This document shows, piece by piece, positions 1-12,199 of a stretch of DNA of 64,000 nt (positions within the stretch are counted from its first letter, which is position 1; every line of letters starts with the position of its first letter). Below the pieces are notes generated by a model. That model was not told where the DNA came from and searched no databases. It saw only the letters and a list, made by a program, of their open reading frames with translations. The DNA lies in assembly GCA_037013495.1 (NCBI GenBank), contig CM072805.1:24868669-24932668 (forward strand), in the 5' to 3' direction. The position numbers and the translations under genes are program-made. This stretch comes from Hippophae tibetana. Lineage: Eukaryota > Streptophyta > Magnoliopsida > Rosales > Elaeagnaceae.

Positions 1-703
1 TTATTACGATAATACCAACGATGTTGTCCATTGTCCACATTTTCAAATATACTAGTTGTGTATATATTCTATTAAACCTGTGTTTGAGTCTGAAATAGTT
101 AACGAGTAAATATATATAAAACAACAACAACAACAAAAAATGCAATACATAAAAGGTATTAAATCATGTTTCAAGTAAAAATGAAAAATAATTAAATATT
201 AATTTTTTTTAAATATTCCAAATTCAGATTGTGAGATGGTTGTCTTTTAAACAATAATTATAAAATTAAAAGTTAACAATGTATCAATCTAGAATCGGAA
301 TCATCAAAACTCAAAATGACTCTGCTTTGGAATTAAGCAACCCAAAATGCAAATTCCTAGTGGACTTTTATTTTGTATGAGATTCTATATATTACAATAA
401 GAAATTTTTTGAGATTTTTTTTCTTTTTTAATAAGTGATATTATGATATTCTAAATTAATAGAATATAAGATTAATGTAATAAGTTTTTTCAAAAAATAC
501 AATATTTAATAATTGATTATAAAAGCAAATAATTTGATAGGTGATAGAGCATACTCTAACTGTAATGAAAAATATCTCATATCGCCAATTGGACCATCAA
601 CATCACATGTGAATACATATCTAACCATTAATTAAATCTCATTAAAGTATAGAAAATAGTTTAATATACATATGTGATTTCGATTAGTTCAACAGAACAA
701 GGT
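1..703. other. AT-rich intergenic sequence
   Basis: No reading frame of note on either strand. The stretch is AT-rich with homopolymer runs and no recognisable gene or element. The region 1066-1849 is the same in character. Confidence 0.6.
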
Positions 704-875
704 CTTATGTTTCTTGATACGGGAATAAAAAGGTTTTGTATTTTCATAGTATCTTTTTTAACCAAAAGGTACATATATCGACTTATATTCTTATGTTTCT
801 TGATACGGGAATAAACAGGTTTTGTATTTTTGTAGTATCCTTTTTAACCAAAAGGTACACATATTGACTTATATT
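704..875. repeat. 86-bp tandem duplication, TIR-like
   Basis: Two adjacent copies of an 86-bp unit (704-789 and 790-875) differ at only a few bases. The unit contains a core ending in accaaaaggtac. It resembles the terminal inverted repeat of the MULE-like element at 61127-61980, so it may be a duplicated relic of that family's end. The tandem duplication is read directly; the family link is by eye. Confidence 0.6.
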
Positions 876-974
876 CTCAAAGTAATATAATAAGAATCTC
901 TCGATTTTAAATTATGGATGTCATCGTAAGCATGAAACATGTAATATAAGTGAAGAATAATTGTAACATTTAAA

Positions 975-1062
975 GGGTTTGGTACTTTAGTAATACTCAT
1001 ATTCAACAAAATTTACGTATATAGACCCATATTTTCATAGCATACTAATAATCTATACATTT
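975..1062. repeat. Degenerate TIR-like relic, MULE-related
   Basis: This stretch begins gggtttggtactttagtaat and continues with a segment containing agacccatatt. Both parts align by eye with the reverse complement of the right end of the element at 61127-61980. No partner end in inverted orientation was found nearby, so it looks like an orphan terminus. Confidence 0.45.
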
Positions 1063-1849
1063 TTAATTTTAGGTACCCAATTGATCTAAAATTAATATTT
1101 AATTACAAATTTCAACACATGTCACACATATGAAAAAATATTAAGGGTAAACTCATCTTTAAAGTTACTTCCTTATATAAACTACCTCTCAGTCTTCAAC
1201 CTGATATTTCCTTTGTACCTTTTTGCATGAGTATCACGTCATATGATTTCATCTCATTCGATTTATTCGGTTGTTCTCTTTGTTTCCTAGAATGTCTTGT
1301 GTTATTAATTCTCAGTTTGTCTTCTACACTTTATTGTTCATATTTTGTATGTCCTTTTATTTTATTTTTTACTTAAGATGCCTTTCTTAGAAAACTGATA
1401 TGTGTTTTTTAAGCTTAAGTACTTAAATGTAATCTTATTTTTCCTCTATTTGTTTCTTTTTTGTGGTTTTCTATGTTATAGAAATTATTTATCTATCTTT
1501 AAGACTCTTGACATATATGTATTATTGTGATTAAACTAGTATCTTTAGTTGGTTTGAATTTTTCAAAATTTCTAAGCATGTCTCTTATTTAGAGTGTTAG
1601 AACTTGAGTCTTCCGTATCTACTTAGATGTTTTATTATCAAATAAAAGCCCTAAGTGTTTATTACAAAGTCATTTATTCCCTCTCTGGTTTTTTGATGAC
1701 TCTATGAAATTAGTCATCAGTGCACTTTTCTACTTAATATTTGTTTGTTTTATTCCATAAATAGTATTTTTGGAGTTAAAATATTAAAATATGAAATATT
1801 TAGTGAAAAGAGAGAAATATATTTTTTGAAATTTTTATGGATGTTTTAA

Positions 1850-3215
1850 TGCATGACTAATAAAAAGGCCAATTGAACGTTATGCAAACACGAGAGCTTA
1901 CCATTCATCGTTATGTGGATTCCATACAAGAAAGAAGGTCAATCAGAGCGCACTGTATGTACCAGGTGATGTAGGCCTTGTCACGTGTCAATATAGTGTT
2001 TGTTTTAAGTTTTACCGATCAATCAACGGTTGTGCCATGCATCGTCATAGGATTAGTCCATTCTTTGCACCAGAGTACCACAAAATTTGAATCCGCAAAT
2101 CACAAGGTACCACATGGAATTGACTCATCATGCGTTGACCACTACCAATCTGTCACACATCGTGCGTTGATTCGTCCAATGATTTTTTCATGGCACATGT
2201 CACAATCCTATTAAGCAGTGCTATTAATTTTCCTTTTTCATCTCAACCCTTGATCTGAAGCTGATCTGATAGTCCATATTTCATCTGAACCTAATTTTAT
2301 CCCCTAATTTCCTCAAAATCCTAATGAGCCGAAAATTAACCTATTTTTTATCATTTTTTTGTGTCAAGAATAGAGAAAAATACAGAAAAATTTAAAAAGA
2401 GATACAATTTTAGTAGATATTCAAGAAGAGATTGGTGTTAAAATTCAAGAAATTGATTGAATTTATTCTTCTTCTCATTTCTTTATTAATTTTTATGTCT
2501 TTCTTTATGAAAAATTGAAGCTTTATGAACAAAATCATATCTAAGTAATTTATTAATCTAGGAATCTTATGAACTTAATTTTTTACATGTGATGATCTAA
2601 TATTTTTATCTTAATTACGATTTCAATTTAATTATATTATTTAATTTATTTTTTAGGTTATTAATTATTTGGTTAATAATTGATATATAAAAGCAATTAA
2701 ATAGATTTGAGAAAATAATTTAATTGTTTTATCTTGATTAAATAACATACATAGTTTCTAGAAATAGATATATAATTTTTATGTATGTGATTAATAATTG
2801 ATGAACTTAATAAGTTGTATGCAATTTAATTAACATGAAAGTATTATTAAGTTAATTACTATATGATGTGTAATTTACTTGATAGATTAATATATATGCT
2901 AGGTTAAATTCAATCAATCATGTAATTGATTTTTAACTATATTGGAAGGATATTAGTGATTTACATGTTTAGAAAATTGGGAAATTAAGTATTCATAGAT
3001 ATTTTCTCATATATCTTCTTTGCTATCAATTTTGAGTTAATTAATAAGAGTTATTTCTAAAAACAAAAACAAAAAAAATTACTTTTTAATTTTAAAATTT
3101 AGTTTCTAATAACATAATATATGTGGGAACGGTATTTTATTATCATTATATTACTTGTTGTGATATATATGTCTATATATACTTGCATATTCATTGCATA
3201 CAATTCGTTTTGATA
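1850..3215 (+). mobile_element. Possible decayed gypsy-type LTR remnant
   Basis: A less AT-rich patch (about 1900-2300) is followed by a long AT-rich tail. The tail contains the phrase tatgtgggaacggtatttta (about 3120) and, some 60 bases on, a segment ending acttgcat. The same order (less AT-rich patch, long AT-rich tail, tgggaacgata, cttgca) is seen in the well-delimited solo LTR at 30715-32760, so I infer a related, older LTR. No target duplication or clear 5' end was found and the boundaries are approximate. Confidence 0.35.
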
Positions 3216-3919
3216 AGTTTTTGCTTGAAAACCCATCATTTTCAACATAATTCAATTTATTTAGGATTTTTTCAATACTCTTTTAACTTTTCATGATTTT
3301 ATTTGGTTTTGGTGTTAAACTAAAATATATATATAATGTTTAATGAAATTTTTTTATTTTGATTATTTTAAAGACAAATTTTTCCTTAATGTTTTGCTCA
3401 TATATATGGTATATGTTGAAATTTATAATTAAATCTTAATTTGGGACCACCATTATATTTAAAATTAAATATATAGACTATTAATGTATTGTTATAAAAA
3501 TAAAGATTTACATGTGTACTTTTTATTTAATAAAGGTATTATTAATGAGTAAAACCTTCTAAATAACACAATTATCATTTATTTATATTACATGTGCCAA
3601 TTATGTGATGGAATACGTAATTTAAAACATGAAATTAAATCATTTGTATAACTTAAAGTAATTGGGGACTACTATCGTATTATTTTGAAAATATAAATTC
3701 ATATAAATATCTTTCGATTAAAAGGGATACTAATAAAATACCGAACCCAAAATAAGACATATATCGTTTTTGAAATTTTATTAGATATATCATTACTTCT
3801 TATAAATATATAATAATAATGCCATTTACATTCATTTTTTTGCAGCTTGAAGTACATACAGTTCTACTTCAACATCCAAATTCAAGCCATATCCACTTTT
3901 GTATCATTTAATTTAACAT
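3216..3919. other. AT-rich intergenic sequence
   Basis: No coding potential or repeat boundary recognised. Confidence 0.5.
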
Positions 3920-3952
3920 AAACCCTAAAACCCATAAAATTTCAAACCCTAA
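3920..3952. promoter_or_regulatory. Two telo-box motifs
   Basis: The plant telo-box AAACCCTAA occurs at 3920-3928 and again at 3944-3952. In plants such boxes are common in promoters of translation-related and cell-cycle genes. Here they lie about 45 bases upstream of a 25-codon ORF (3998-4075), so they may mark the promoter of a decayed gene. The motifs are certain; the function is inference. Confidence 0.35.
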
Positions 3953-3997
3953 AATTTTAAATTTAAGATAGTGTCTATGTAATTTATTTGATTGAAG

Positions 3998-4075
3998 ATG
4001 GATGAGGTAATTATGCAACTAGTAGATGAAGAAGATTGCGCAATTTCAACATTTAGATTGGTTTCAAATCCTTAA
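3998..4075 (+). other. 25-codon ORF after telo-boxes, doubtful
   Basis: A short ATG-initiated frame beginning MDEVIMQLVDEEDCAI and ending at TAA. It has an acidic start and sits just downstream of two telo-boxes. I recognise no family. It could be the first exon of a lost gene or chance. No plausible downstream exon was found before the carrier pseudogene on the other strand. Confidence 0.2.
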
Positions 4076-4629
4076 TTTTTTATCTAAACTCGAGATAGGC
4101 TTAGAAAGCTCTTCAAATTATTTATTTTTATTTATATTCATTTACTAATATTGTTATGTGAAGGTAGGAGGCAATTTGGTCATTATGCATTAAATATAAT
4201 ATTAAAATCAAAATGAATGCACAAGATTATGGAGATGGATGTTTTTAGAATCTCTCTTTCAAAATTGGAGGCTTCTGGTTGCCATAACTAGCTTTTCTTC
4301 ATCAAGACCTTGCTACATTAATCAGTCTTTACACATGACTACGTAAGTGTCCTCGAATTTTCACAACATAGTTTGAGTTTATCATATTTCACAATATATC
4401 ACTTTAATTCAATCCTACATGCAATTGGTTAATCAAGTTGCAAACCAGTATAACTCAGTATAACACAGTTATAAAGTTGTGTAACTATATCAATCATGCT
4501 AACATTGTGTAATATACACAAACAACTTGTGAATTTGAGGCGCCCTAAAAGAATATTTTGCTAAATGTTTCCCATCATCATCACAAGATTTAATGAATCT
4601 ACTATGCTAAATGTTGATCAAAATATTCA

Positions 4630-5105
4630 CCGTAAGGATCAAAGTCCTGCAATCAATCTGATCTTCTCATATGAGACCCATAAAACGAAATGCCAAGCCC
4701 TGTGTAGAAAAGAAACCTTTCCACGACGCTCTTGATCCTTCAATTTTTTGACAGACTTAACCAGACGTTCATAAGAACTCTTACATACAACCATCTCATC
4801 TTTGATATTTCTTCCCTGTCTGTTAATCATTCTTATTTTTACTACATCAGCAGGAAGGCACAGACAGCTCAAAACAGCAGCGGAAAGACTTCACATTATA
4901 AAGGCTAAAGAATGAAGATATAGGAATGCCCTTTGGACATAAAAAATAAACCAAACTCCTTCAAGAGCCAAGTAAGCCTTCCTTGTGAACAATCTTGTTT
5001 AAAGCATCAAAGGGCCCTGAGTGTCTAGGTTGAAGGCCTTGGCTCGCCTTTGCATTATCACCTCAGGAAGATCGGCAGATTGCTACTACCTGTACTGCTA
5101 GCAGA
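4630..5105 (-). pseudogene. Mitochondrial carrier (UCP3-like) pseudogene
   Basis: Read on the minus strand, 5026-4978 encodes a segment resembling QGPFDALNKIVHKEG, and 4868-4639 encodes PADVVKIRMINRQ followed later by WHFVLWVSYEKIRLIAGL. This is the order of the second and third repeats of a plant mitochondrial uncoupling protein, with the carrier signature P-x-D-x-x-K-x-R intact as PADVVKIR. Between them, stops and frame changes break the frame (for example around 4890 and 5060) and most of a transmembrane pair is degraded. Members of this family exchange small anions across the inner mitochondrial membrane. The N-terminal third was not found. Carrier identity is well supported; the UCP3-type assignment is less certain. 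Confidence 0.6.
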
Positions 5106-6629
5106 GAAACGAAAATAAGTGCTACTTCTGATAGACAAAAATGTAAAACCACCAAATTAAAGCAAGTTCAAAGAAACATATGTGAAATAAACCATTCTTA
5201 GAAACTATATGTTTCATATTTAAGAGGTTTCAGAAGATAGTAGTTCCATTGGAAAGAAAGAGAGAAATGTGGGAATTGTTGAGGAGACAATAGCACCAGT
5301 ATCGGTCAAATCAGCAAGCCTAAAGATGATATATATGCAATCGAAATGGAAAATAATGTTCTCTGTTTTAGTTTTCCCCTGCATGTTCCTGAATGAAGAA
5401 TCATTTTTAACCTCCCTGCATGTCAAAGAAGATGAGAATTGTAGCAAAACCAAACGACAGTTGATTGTCATAGGTATCCTTATGCAAGCTGTCCAAAATT
5501 CCTACTTTCTAAGATGTTTTGAGAATAAATGTACAGGGCCTCATACGCTATAAATGAATTGTTAACCCACTTTCCACGAGTTTGGGTTTTTGGGATAATT
5601 AGTGTCTAATACTTTTACATTGTATCATAACAATAAAATCATGAAATCAATTCCTAATGTCAATTAAAATTTTCAAGTTCGATAAACCTTAAAAAAAAAA
5701 CTTGTTTTCAAAAAAAGGTCAAGTAATGAAACTTTGTAAAAATAAAATAACCTCTTAAAAGACAATATTAAATAGTATAAATGAATTTTTAAGATCAACT
5801 CTCACAAAGTTATGTTTTTAGAAAAATTAATATTTGACACTTATACAAAGTATCCTTAACCATAAAAAACTTCCCAAAAAAACCACCTAAGTAATTTATT
5901 CTCTTGAAATTAAGCCTGTGATTGTTGATGAAAACCCCTTAAAATCCAGTGTCCATCAGCAGCCCCTCAAATACTTTTGTTTGTTAAAGGATATAGGTCA
6001 CCTACTTTCATTCAATTGCATCACTCGAGTTCGATGGGCAATAAGAGAGTCACCCACATTTCATTTCACATCACGAAGTAAATACACAGCTTTTACAATT
6101 TCTATAAATAAATTAAAAAAAATCAATTAGGCCCATTTTCCGGATAATTTTCATGACTGTTACCATTACTTTGACAAATCTATGATCCTTAAGAAGGTAT
6201 AAAATTGGAATAGATCATAATGCGATTAGATGTCCCTCGAATTCTTCTTAATGGTAAAGGGACAATAATTGTTAATCACCATGCATGCTGAAAATGCCAA
6301 AAATAGAACAACACTTACAATTAGTAGATTATCATACAGATTTTTACCCAAGCTGCCAGGAATGCTACAATTTAAGATGTTTTACTAATGGTGAAAATGT
6401 TCCCTAACAACCCATAAAATGGTTGATTATCGTGAAATTAAACAATAGTGGTTACTGATGAATAATGCTACAGAACTCAAAAGTCCATGGCCATGAGCTA
6501 CCTACTCTCATTCCCTCACTTGCAGCATCTCAATTCCTAAGTCAAGTTAGCTTCACAAGTAAAACACGTTATTTTCTCAAAGTCCACATATTAATAAATT
6601 ACTCTTATATCCAGGTCAATTTCATTACA
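5106..6629. other. Intergenic, no gene recognised
   Basis: Short frames at 5269-5553 and 5918-6130 show no family signature, and some of their starts are not ATG. Base composition is that of plant intergenic DNA with moderate complexity. Confidence 0.5.
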
Positions 6630-6747
6630 GAATTGCTACTATTAACTAATGAACAAATCTCTTTGAATTGCTACTATTAACTAATGAACAAATCTCTTTG
6701 AATTGCTACTATTAACTAATGAACAAATCTCTTTGAATTGCTACTAT
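6630..6747. repeat. 35-bp minisatellite, 3.4 copies
   Basis: The 35-bp unit beginning gaattgctactattaactaa is repeated perfectly at 6630, 6665 and 6700, with a partial fourth copy from 6735. Identity between units suggests recent expansion by slippage or unequal crossing-over. Confidence 0.95.
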
Positions 6748-8099
6748 GCTCGTAGAAGCAATTCTACTTGGCGTGAAGAAGATATAACAAACCCTTGTAA
6801 AGCCCAAGAAGCCTTTGCTTTAGAACAAGTCTCTGAAAATAAAATGGCTTCATTCCTTCGTTCATTTCCCTGTAAAGCCCACATCCTTACAATTTAGCAA
6901 ATTGTTTTTTAATCTTACATTTTTTTTATACAACACAACTCACACAATCATGGCTTAGTATTGAACCCTTTTCTTTTAACGTATTCAATGAATTTCAAGT
7001 GGTTAAACCGCAATTCAATTAACTTAACATTAAATTAAGATTAATAATAGATGTATCAAATGAGCCATGTTCACTCGGTTCACGTTAAAAAAGTTTAACT
7101 GATCTTAACTTATTTAATTTTTAAATGAGTTGAGTTTAGTTAAAAAACTCATTTAAATTATTTTAATGAATTATTAAAAAATCAAATAAATAAAAAAATA
7201 TCACATAAAATTAAAACTTCATTTAAGACAAATATCAACCATATGGAAGCCATTATTACTGATACTATCAATGTTAGTTCCACAACATTAACCCCTAGAA
7301 CATCATTATTGTAATTTTCTTATTATTTTTAAACATATATATATATATATATATATAATTAATAAAAAATACACTTCCTTGTATTCATTTCAGACTTATG
7401 ATAGAGATTAATAATTAGTTAAATCTATATAATGTAAGAACTCATTATATAATTTTGCCTGGCATTAAAAAATATATAATAATTTATTTTTTATTATTTA
7501 AAAAACATAATTAGTAATAGTTTGGTTTATTTTCATAGAAATCAATAGTAACAATGTATATGAGGCAAAAATTGAACTTAAAATACTTAAAAAAAGTTTA
7601 GTTAAAAAAGTGTTTAATTAAAAAAAATGTTCATGTAAAAAAATTATCAAATGAGGTAATAAGTTATTCATGACCTTAAATAAGCTACTTATTTAAACTC
7701 TCAGTTAATTAAGTTAGATTTTTTTTTAACTAGTAAATCTATTAGATTTTTTTTTAACTATTAAACCTATTAAAATAACTTTAAATGAAATAAGTTGAAC
7801 TGAATAACTCATTTAATATATCAAATTAATAATAAGTGAACATAGAAAAATACTAAACATTTCAAAGATACTGGCAAATGGTCAAATTTTATTGTCCTTA
7901 ATTTTTTGTTATTTATAACTCTAAATTTGAATCCTACACAATCAAATTGTTTATATAGCATGTGAATGTAGTATCTCAATGTAATAAAATTTAAGATTAA
8001 TATAAATAAAAAACAAATAATCAATAAAAGAAAAAAAAATATAATTGATTGAGAATATAATCTAATAACAATGAATAATATAAGTATCATTATCATTTT
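6748..8099. other. AT-rich intergenic with (AT)n run
   Basis: No gene recognised. A pure AT dinucleotide run lies at about 7335-7357, and duplicated ttagatttttttttaacta phrases occur near 7710-7760. The minus-strand frame at 7821-8096 is an AT-driven run of hydrophobic residues and is not credible as a gene. Confidence 0.5.
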
Positions 8100-9558
8100 T
8101 CATGTTATCGAGAAGTCAATTAGGAGAGAGGAAAAATAAAGAGAGTAAACCAGTCCTACGGTTTTTGCCCATGCCTCTTCCTCTTCCCCTTGCCATTTCT
8201 CCCTCCGTAAATCACCAAATCCTATGTAAGTTCCGTGATATTCCACCTCCACTTTAACCCATCTTTTTCATATTCACAAAATTCATAGTTTTAGAGCTTG
8301 TTAGATTTAGTAATTTGCACAATAAAGAGAAGCAGTATCGTTAAATTGTGGCTTGTTATGTAGCGGTAATTTTTCATCTGATCTTCATGAAGGTGTGAGA
8401 GTTTTCCACTCATCCTTCTCATGCTTCTTTATTGATTCTTCATCTTCCTGCATCATGTTAGCTTGTCTAGGTTTTGTTTTAGTTTATAATAAAGAATTGC
8501 AGTGCTAACGATTTCGGGCTTTAGATTTAGTGGTGGTCTTCATCCTATCAACTTCGATCTACTCTCCATATGATCATCTGCACACCACTGAAATGCTATA
8601 TAGCTTTTGATTTCGGTATTGCTAACTTATTTTCATTCCTTGTTATTTTTGTTTTTTGTGTCAAGCTTCTCCGAGTGATTGCACCTTTTTGGAATCGATT
8701 TCCTCTCTAGACTTGATCTAGGAGAGCCTTGTTTCGAAGTATAAACTATTTGAGACTGGTATGCTTTGTTTTGGGGTGATGGTGTTATGGTTGGTATCAT
8801 TGCTGGTACGGAGTTGTTTCATGTTTTTCAAGCCTTGTTGTTATTTGCTCTACTCAGATGGTGCCTTTAGTAAAGTTTACAAGTATTGATGAACAAAATA
8901 TTTAAATATAATTTAGTTAAAAAACATTCAAAAATATGTAATCTTTTAAGAGATATTTTAATTATATTATCAATAATTTTAGGATAATTTAACTAAAAGA
9001 TATAAATAAAAACAAATATAACATGTTATATTAAGGTGCATGGAATATATTACATATAAAATTAGAAATAAATATAAAAGATTACATATAAAAATACAAG
9101 TGTGTGTAACAAGTTATATACGTACATATATATAAATGTAATATATCACTAGAAGTATAGTAATTATAACATATTATATATAAAAATATCATTAGATAGT
9201 TTATATATGTAAAAACTAACATTATTTATGATATGAGTCAAATTTATTGTATAATCATTTTTTTGTGCAAGTGTATATTTATAACCTCAATCTAAGAAAA
9301 CCATGTACTCATGCTATCATCTACTTGGTCTTTTCCTCAGGAGAATAAGAATGTAGAATTAAAAGTTGGGCAACCAAAACTTTCTCTTAAAATGTGCTTA
9401 TTAAGAAAGGGGTAAACTCACTACTTTGTTGGTATCCTAGTCGATGTGAGACTTAACATGTGGGATATGATTGATTCTCTTTCAATATTTTTGCTTCACC
9501 TTTTATTTTAGGGAATGTGAGCCTTTCCAAAACACTATCGTGATGATTCTCAAAATCA
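8100..9558. other. Intergenic; leader-like 8150-8830
   Basis: The 8150-8830 portion is less AT-rich and pyrimidine-rich in places (cctcttcctcttccccttgc), resembling a plant 5' leader with introns, but no continuous coding frame or recognised protein follows. From 8880 the sequence is AT-rich and uninformative. Confidence 0.35.
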
Positions 9559-10284
9559 ACCCAATTAATTCCACCTTGAAGTTGTGGGATTGGTTCCATT
9601 TATCACTCTTTAATTTATTAATTTTCTTTTAATGTTAATATGATCAAATTATCCTTTAAAGTCTCAAATGTTTTTAAATTTTATTTTTAAAATAATGATA
9701 CCAATAACACATTTTTTAACAGTGAACATTCACAATACAAATGGTTTAAAAAATGATTTTACCAAATAGTATCGACTTTTAAATAAACACAATCGTATAT
9801 ATATTTATAGTTTTAATTAGATTTTTTTATATATTATAATCACTCATTAATTTAAATTTCTATATATACTAACATATATACCTTTAAATGTTATTAAAAC
9901 TTATCAATATTATTTGTCTAAATCATTTGTCATCAAATAGGCTCGTATTTTAATTATACACTTATTAGTTAATATATTATATAGCTCTATTATTTTGTCT
10001 AATGAAATATTTATATTCAAAAATAATTTTATAAAGTTATCATTTTACTTTTTTCTTTACTTTGCATATAACATGAATTCATTATGTCATTTGCCTAGTG
10101 GTGGTGGCAAGATTTATCCATGTTCCATCTTAAATCACAAGTTTGAATCATACTAAAATATATTAAAAAATTTAAACTCAAATTCTAAATACTTGATTTT
10201 AAATAAATTTTAAAACCTTAAATTCTAAAAAATATTTTCATAAAAGATATATTTTTTTATAGTAAAAATTAATTTGTTACATTT
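9559..10284. repeat. Direct repeat copy A flanking viral relic
   Basis: About 725 bp matching copy B at 14145-14867 in the same orientation, with scattered substitutions and small indels. Both copies begin near an aattccacc-like phrase followed by ttccatttatcactctttaa, and both end at gttacattttat. The two copies bracket the pararetrovirus relic and the spacer beside it. Confidence 0.8.
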
Positions 10285-10445
10285 TATAGTAAAGTAAGAT
10301 TACTTTTCTTTATTAAAGCAAAATATTTTTAGCGTGTGATGGTAGGCCCATATGTTAGATGGAGTGTCTGTAATGATTCCTTTGAGTAAAGTGTAGTCGA
10401 GTATTCTAAAGATGGGTCTTTGTCTCTTTTTGCTTTTTAGCAGCT

Positions 10446-11469
10446 TTATTTTGATACATTCATCTCTATATCTCCAATGGATGACTCTAAATCTACTTGT
10501 TCCTTTTTATTGGAGATGGATTCCATAAATTTCTCTAATTTTTTTAGAGATATAGGCTTCATCCTTTTTTTTATTTTTAATTTTTCGATAACAGTATCTA
10601 AATGTGCTTTACCTTTTCCAATTACGGGAATAGTTTTTAAAGTTAAAAATAATTCAATAATGTGGAAATTATCGAATTCATCTAGGGGATTTTTATCCCA
10701 CCATCGAGAGTAACTACGTTTCATTAGGCAAGGGAATGTATCATTGAATGTTAATAAGCAGTCTCATTTCATGACCGAAGGAAGTTTGTATAAAGACATA
10801 AAAAAACATTAGCTTGTGGTCACTGTCCTGGATATGTTGAAAATTGTTTTCTTCAAACATGTTATAGGCATTTAAGACCTTTGTAAAAAGGATGTCATGA
10901 GTTGGTCTGAAGGATGAGAACCAATTCATGAACCAATTAGGAAAATTATGAAAGACATAATGATCCCCTGTTTTAAATTGTATATACCACGTATGAGATT
11001 TTAAAATATTTTGATAACATAAGGTATGGTCCCAAGCTTGCATGTAATCAAATCACTCATATGTGGTAGGTTGCATATGTCGATTTTTAAATCGTTCTTT
11101 GGCATACAAATTATTGTTCTAGTCTACCTTGATTAAATCTCTCTTAATTTGTAAGGATGAAAAGGCAATATATCGACCATTTCTCATATTATGATTTATA
11201 TCGACAAAATCAATTTCTTTTAGAATTAACTCGTAAAAATCTCTTGTTTTAGGAAAAGTAAAGAAAGATAAATTATTTTTTAGATATATAGAAGCTACCT
11301 GGTCTAGTGTTTTGTTGATGTCGTCTTGCTTGATGGTTATTAACCTTCGAGTTGCTACTTCAACAAACTCATCTTTTTTAGTGAGTTTTCCTGCTCTTTT
11401 AGAGCTATCTGATGCCTTGGTTGGTTGGCTCATTACTTTCTTCATGGTCTTGCAGGTATTACTATGCAA
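10446..11469 (-). pseudogene. Caulimovirid downstream ORF relic
   Basis: Three successive minus-strand frames, 11469-11119, 11043-10741 and 10724-10446, lie downstream of the reverse-transcriptase relic and read like pieces of one protein broken by stops and frame changes. The middle piece is rich in W, F and H and includes the phrase NFPNWFMNWF; the last is lysine-rich and contains SRWWDKNP. Two-ORF plant caulimovirids such as florendoviruses have a second ORF of unknown function after the polymerase, and position and composition fit that. This is inference; I cannot name a function. The relic has no intact frame and is not expected to encode a working protein. Confidence 0.45.
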
Positions 11470-11677
11470 GGAAATCTAGTAGTGTATTAGACTCTCTTTT
11501 GATAAATTTGATGTCAAAATCAAAGATGAAGAGCAATGCTTACCACCTAGCAAATATCTGTTTTAAGGCTAGGTTTTTAACGTCTTTTTCAAAAATTTCT
11601 TTGGCTAATTTACAATATATTCTTAATAAGAACTTCTGGTTTAGAAAATATTTTTGGAACTTAGAAATGCTAAGAAC

Positions 11678-12165
11678 TAGGGTTGTTCATCGGATCGAAA
11701 CCGTTGATTTTATGTTCATCCGATCTGATCCGACCATCCGCTCGGATTGAAACATCATAATCCGAAACTGATTCGATCACTTTTTACATCCGCTCAATCC
11801 GATCCATAAACTATTCGGATGATATCCGATCAATCCGATCAATCCAACCAAATAAACTTAATTAACTCTATTTTTTATATTTTTAAATAATTTTTTTAAA
11901 ATTTTACATAAATCATAACATAAAATTATTTAACTTAAAAAATATTAAAAAATCAAATAAATATATATATATATATATATATTTAATTTCGGTTGGATCG
12001 GATCGGATGAATCGTAGTGTAATCCGGCATCCGATCCGCACTTAACGGATAGAAAAAATTCTTATCCGATCCGACCATCGGATTGGATCGGATCGGATGA
12101 AAAATCAACGAATCGGATCGGATTTATCGGATTGATCGGATGATCGGATTTTTTGCACACCCCTA
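11678..12165. mobile_element. Non-autonomous hAT element (MITE)
   Basis: 488 bp bounded by imperfect terminal inverted repeats, TAGGGTTGTTC at the left and GCACACCCCTA at the right. It is flanked by a perfect 8-bp target duplication ctaagaac at 11670-11677 and 12166-12173. The 8-bp duplication and the TAGGG ends are hallmarks of the hAT superfamily. The interior is packed with forward and reverse copies of atcggatcgga-like words around an AT-rich core with an (AT)n run near 11960, so it can fold on itself. There is no transposase frame. It sits inside the pararetrovirus relic and therefore inserted later. Confidence 0.85.
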
Positions 12166-12199
12166 CTAAGAACTATGGCTAAAATTTCTTAATGGAATA

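Noticed and set aside
7821..8096. 91-codon hydrophobic minus-strand frame
   Set aside because: Ile/Leu/Phe-rich translation of AT-rich DNA with no conserved pattern or gene context.
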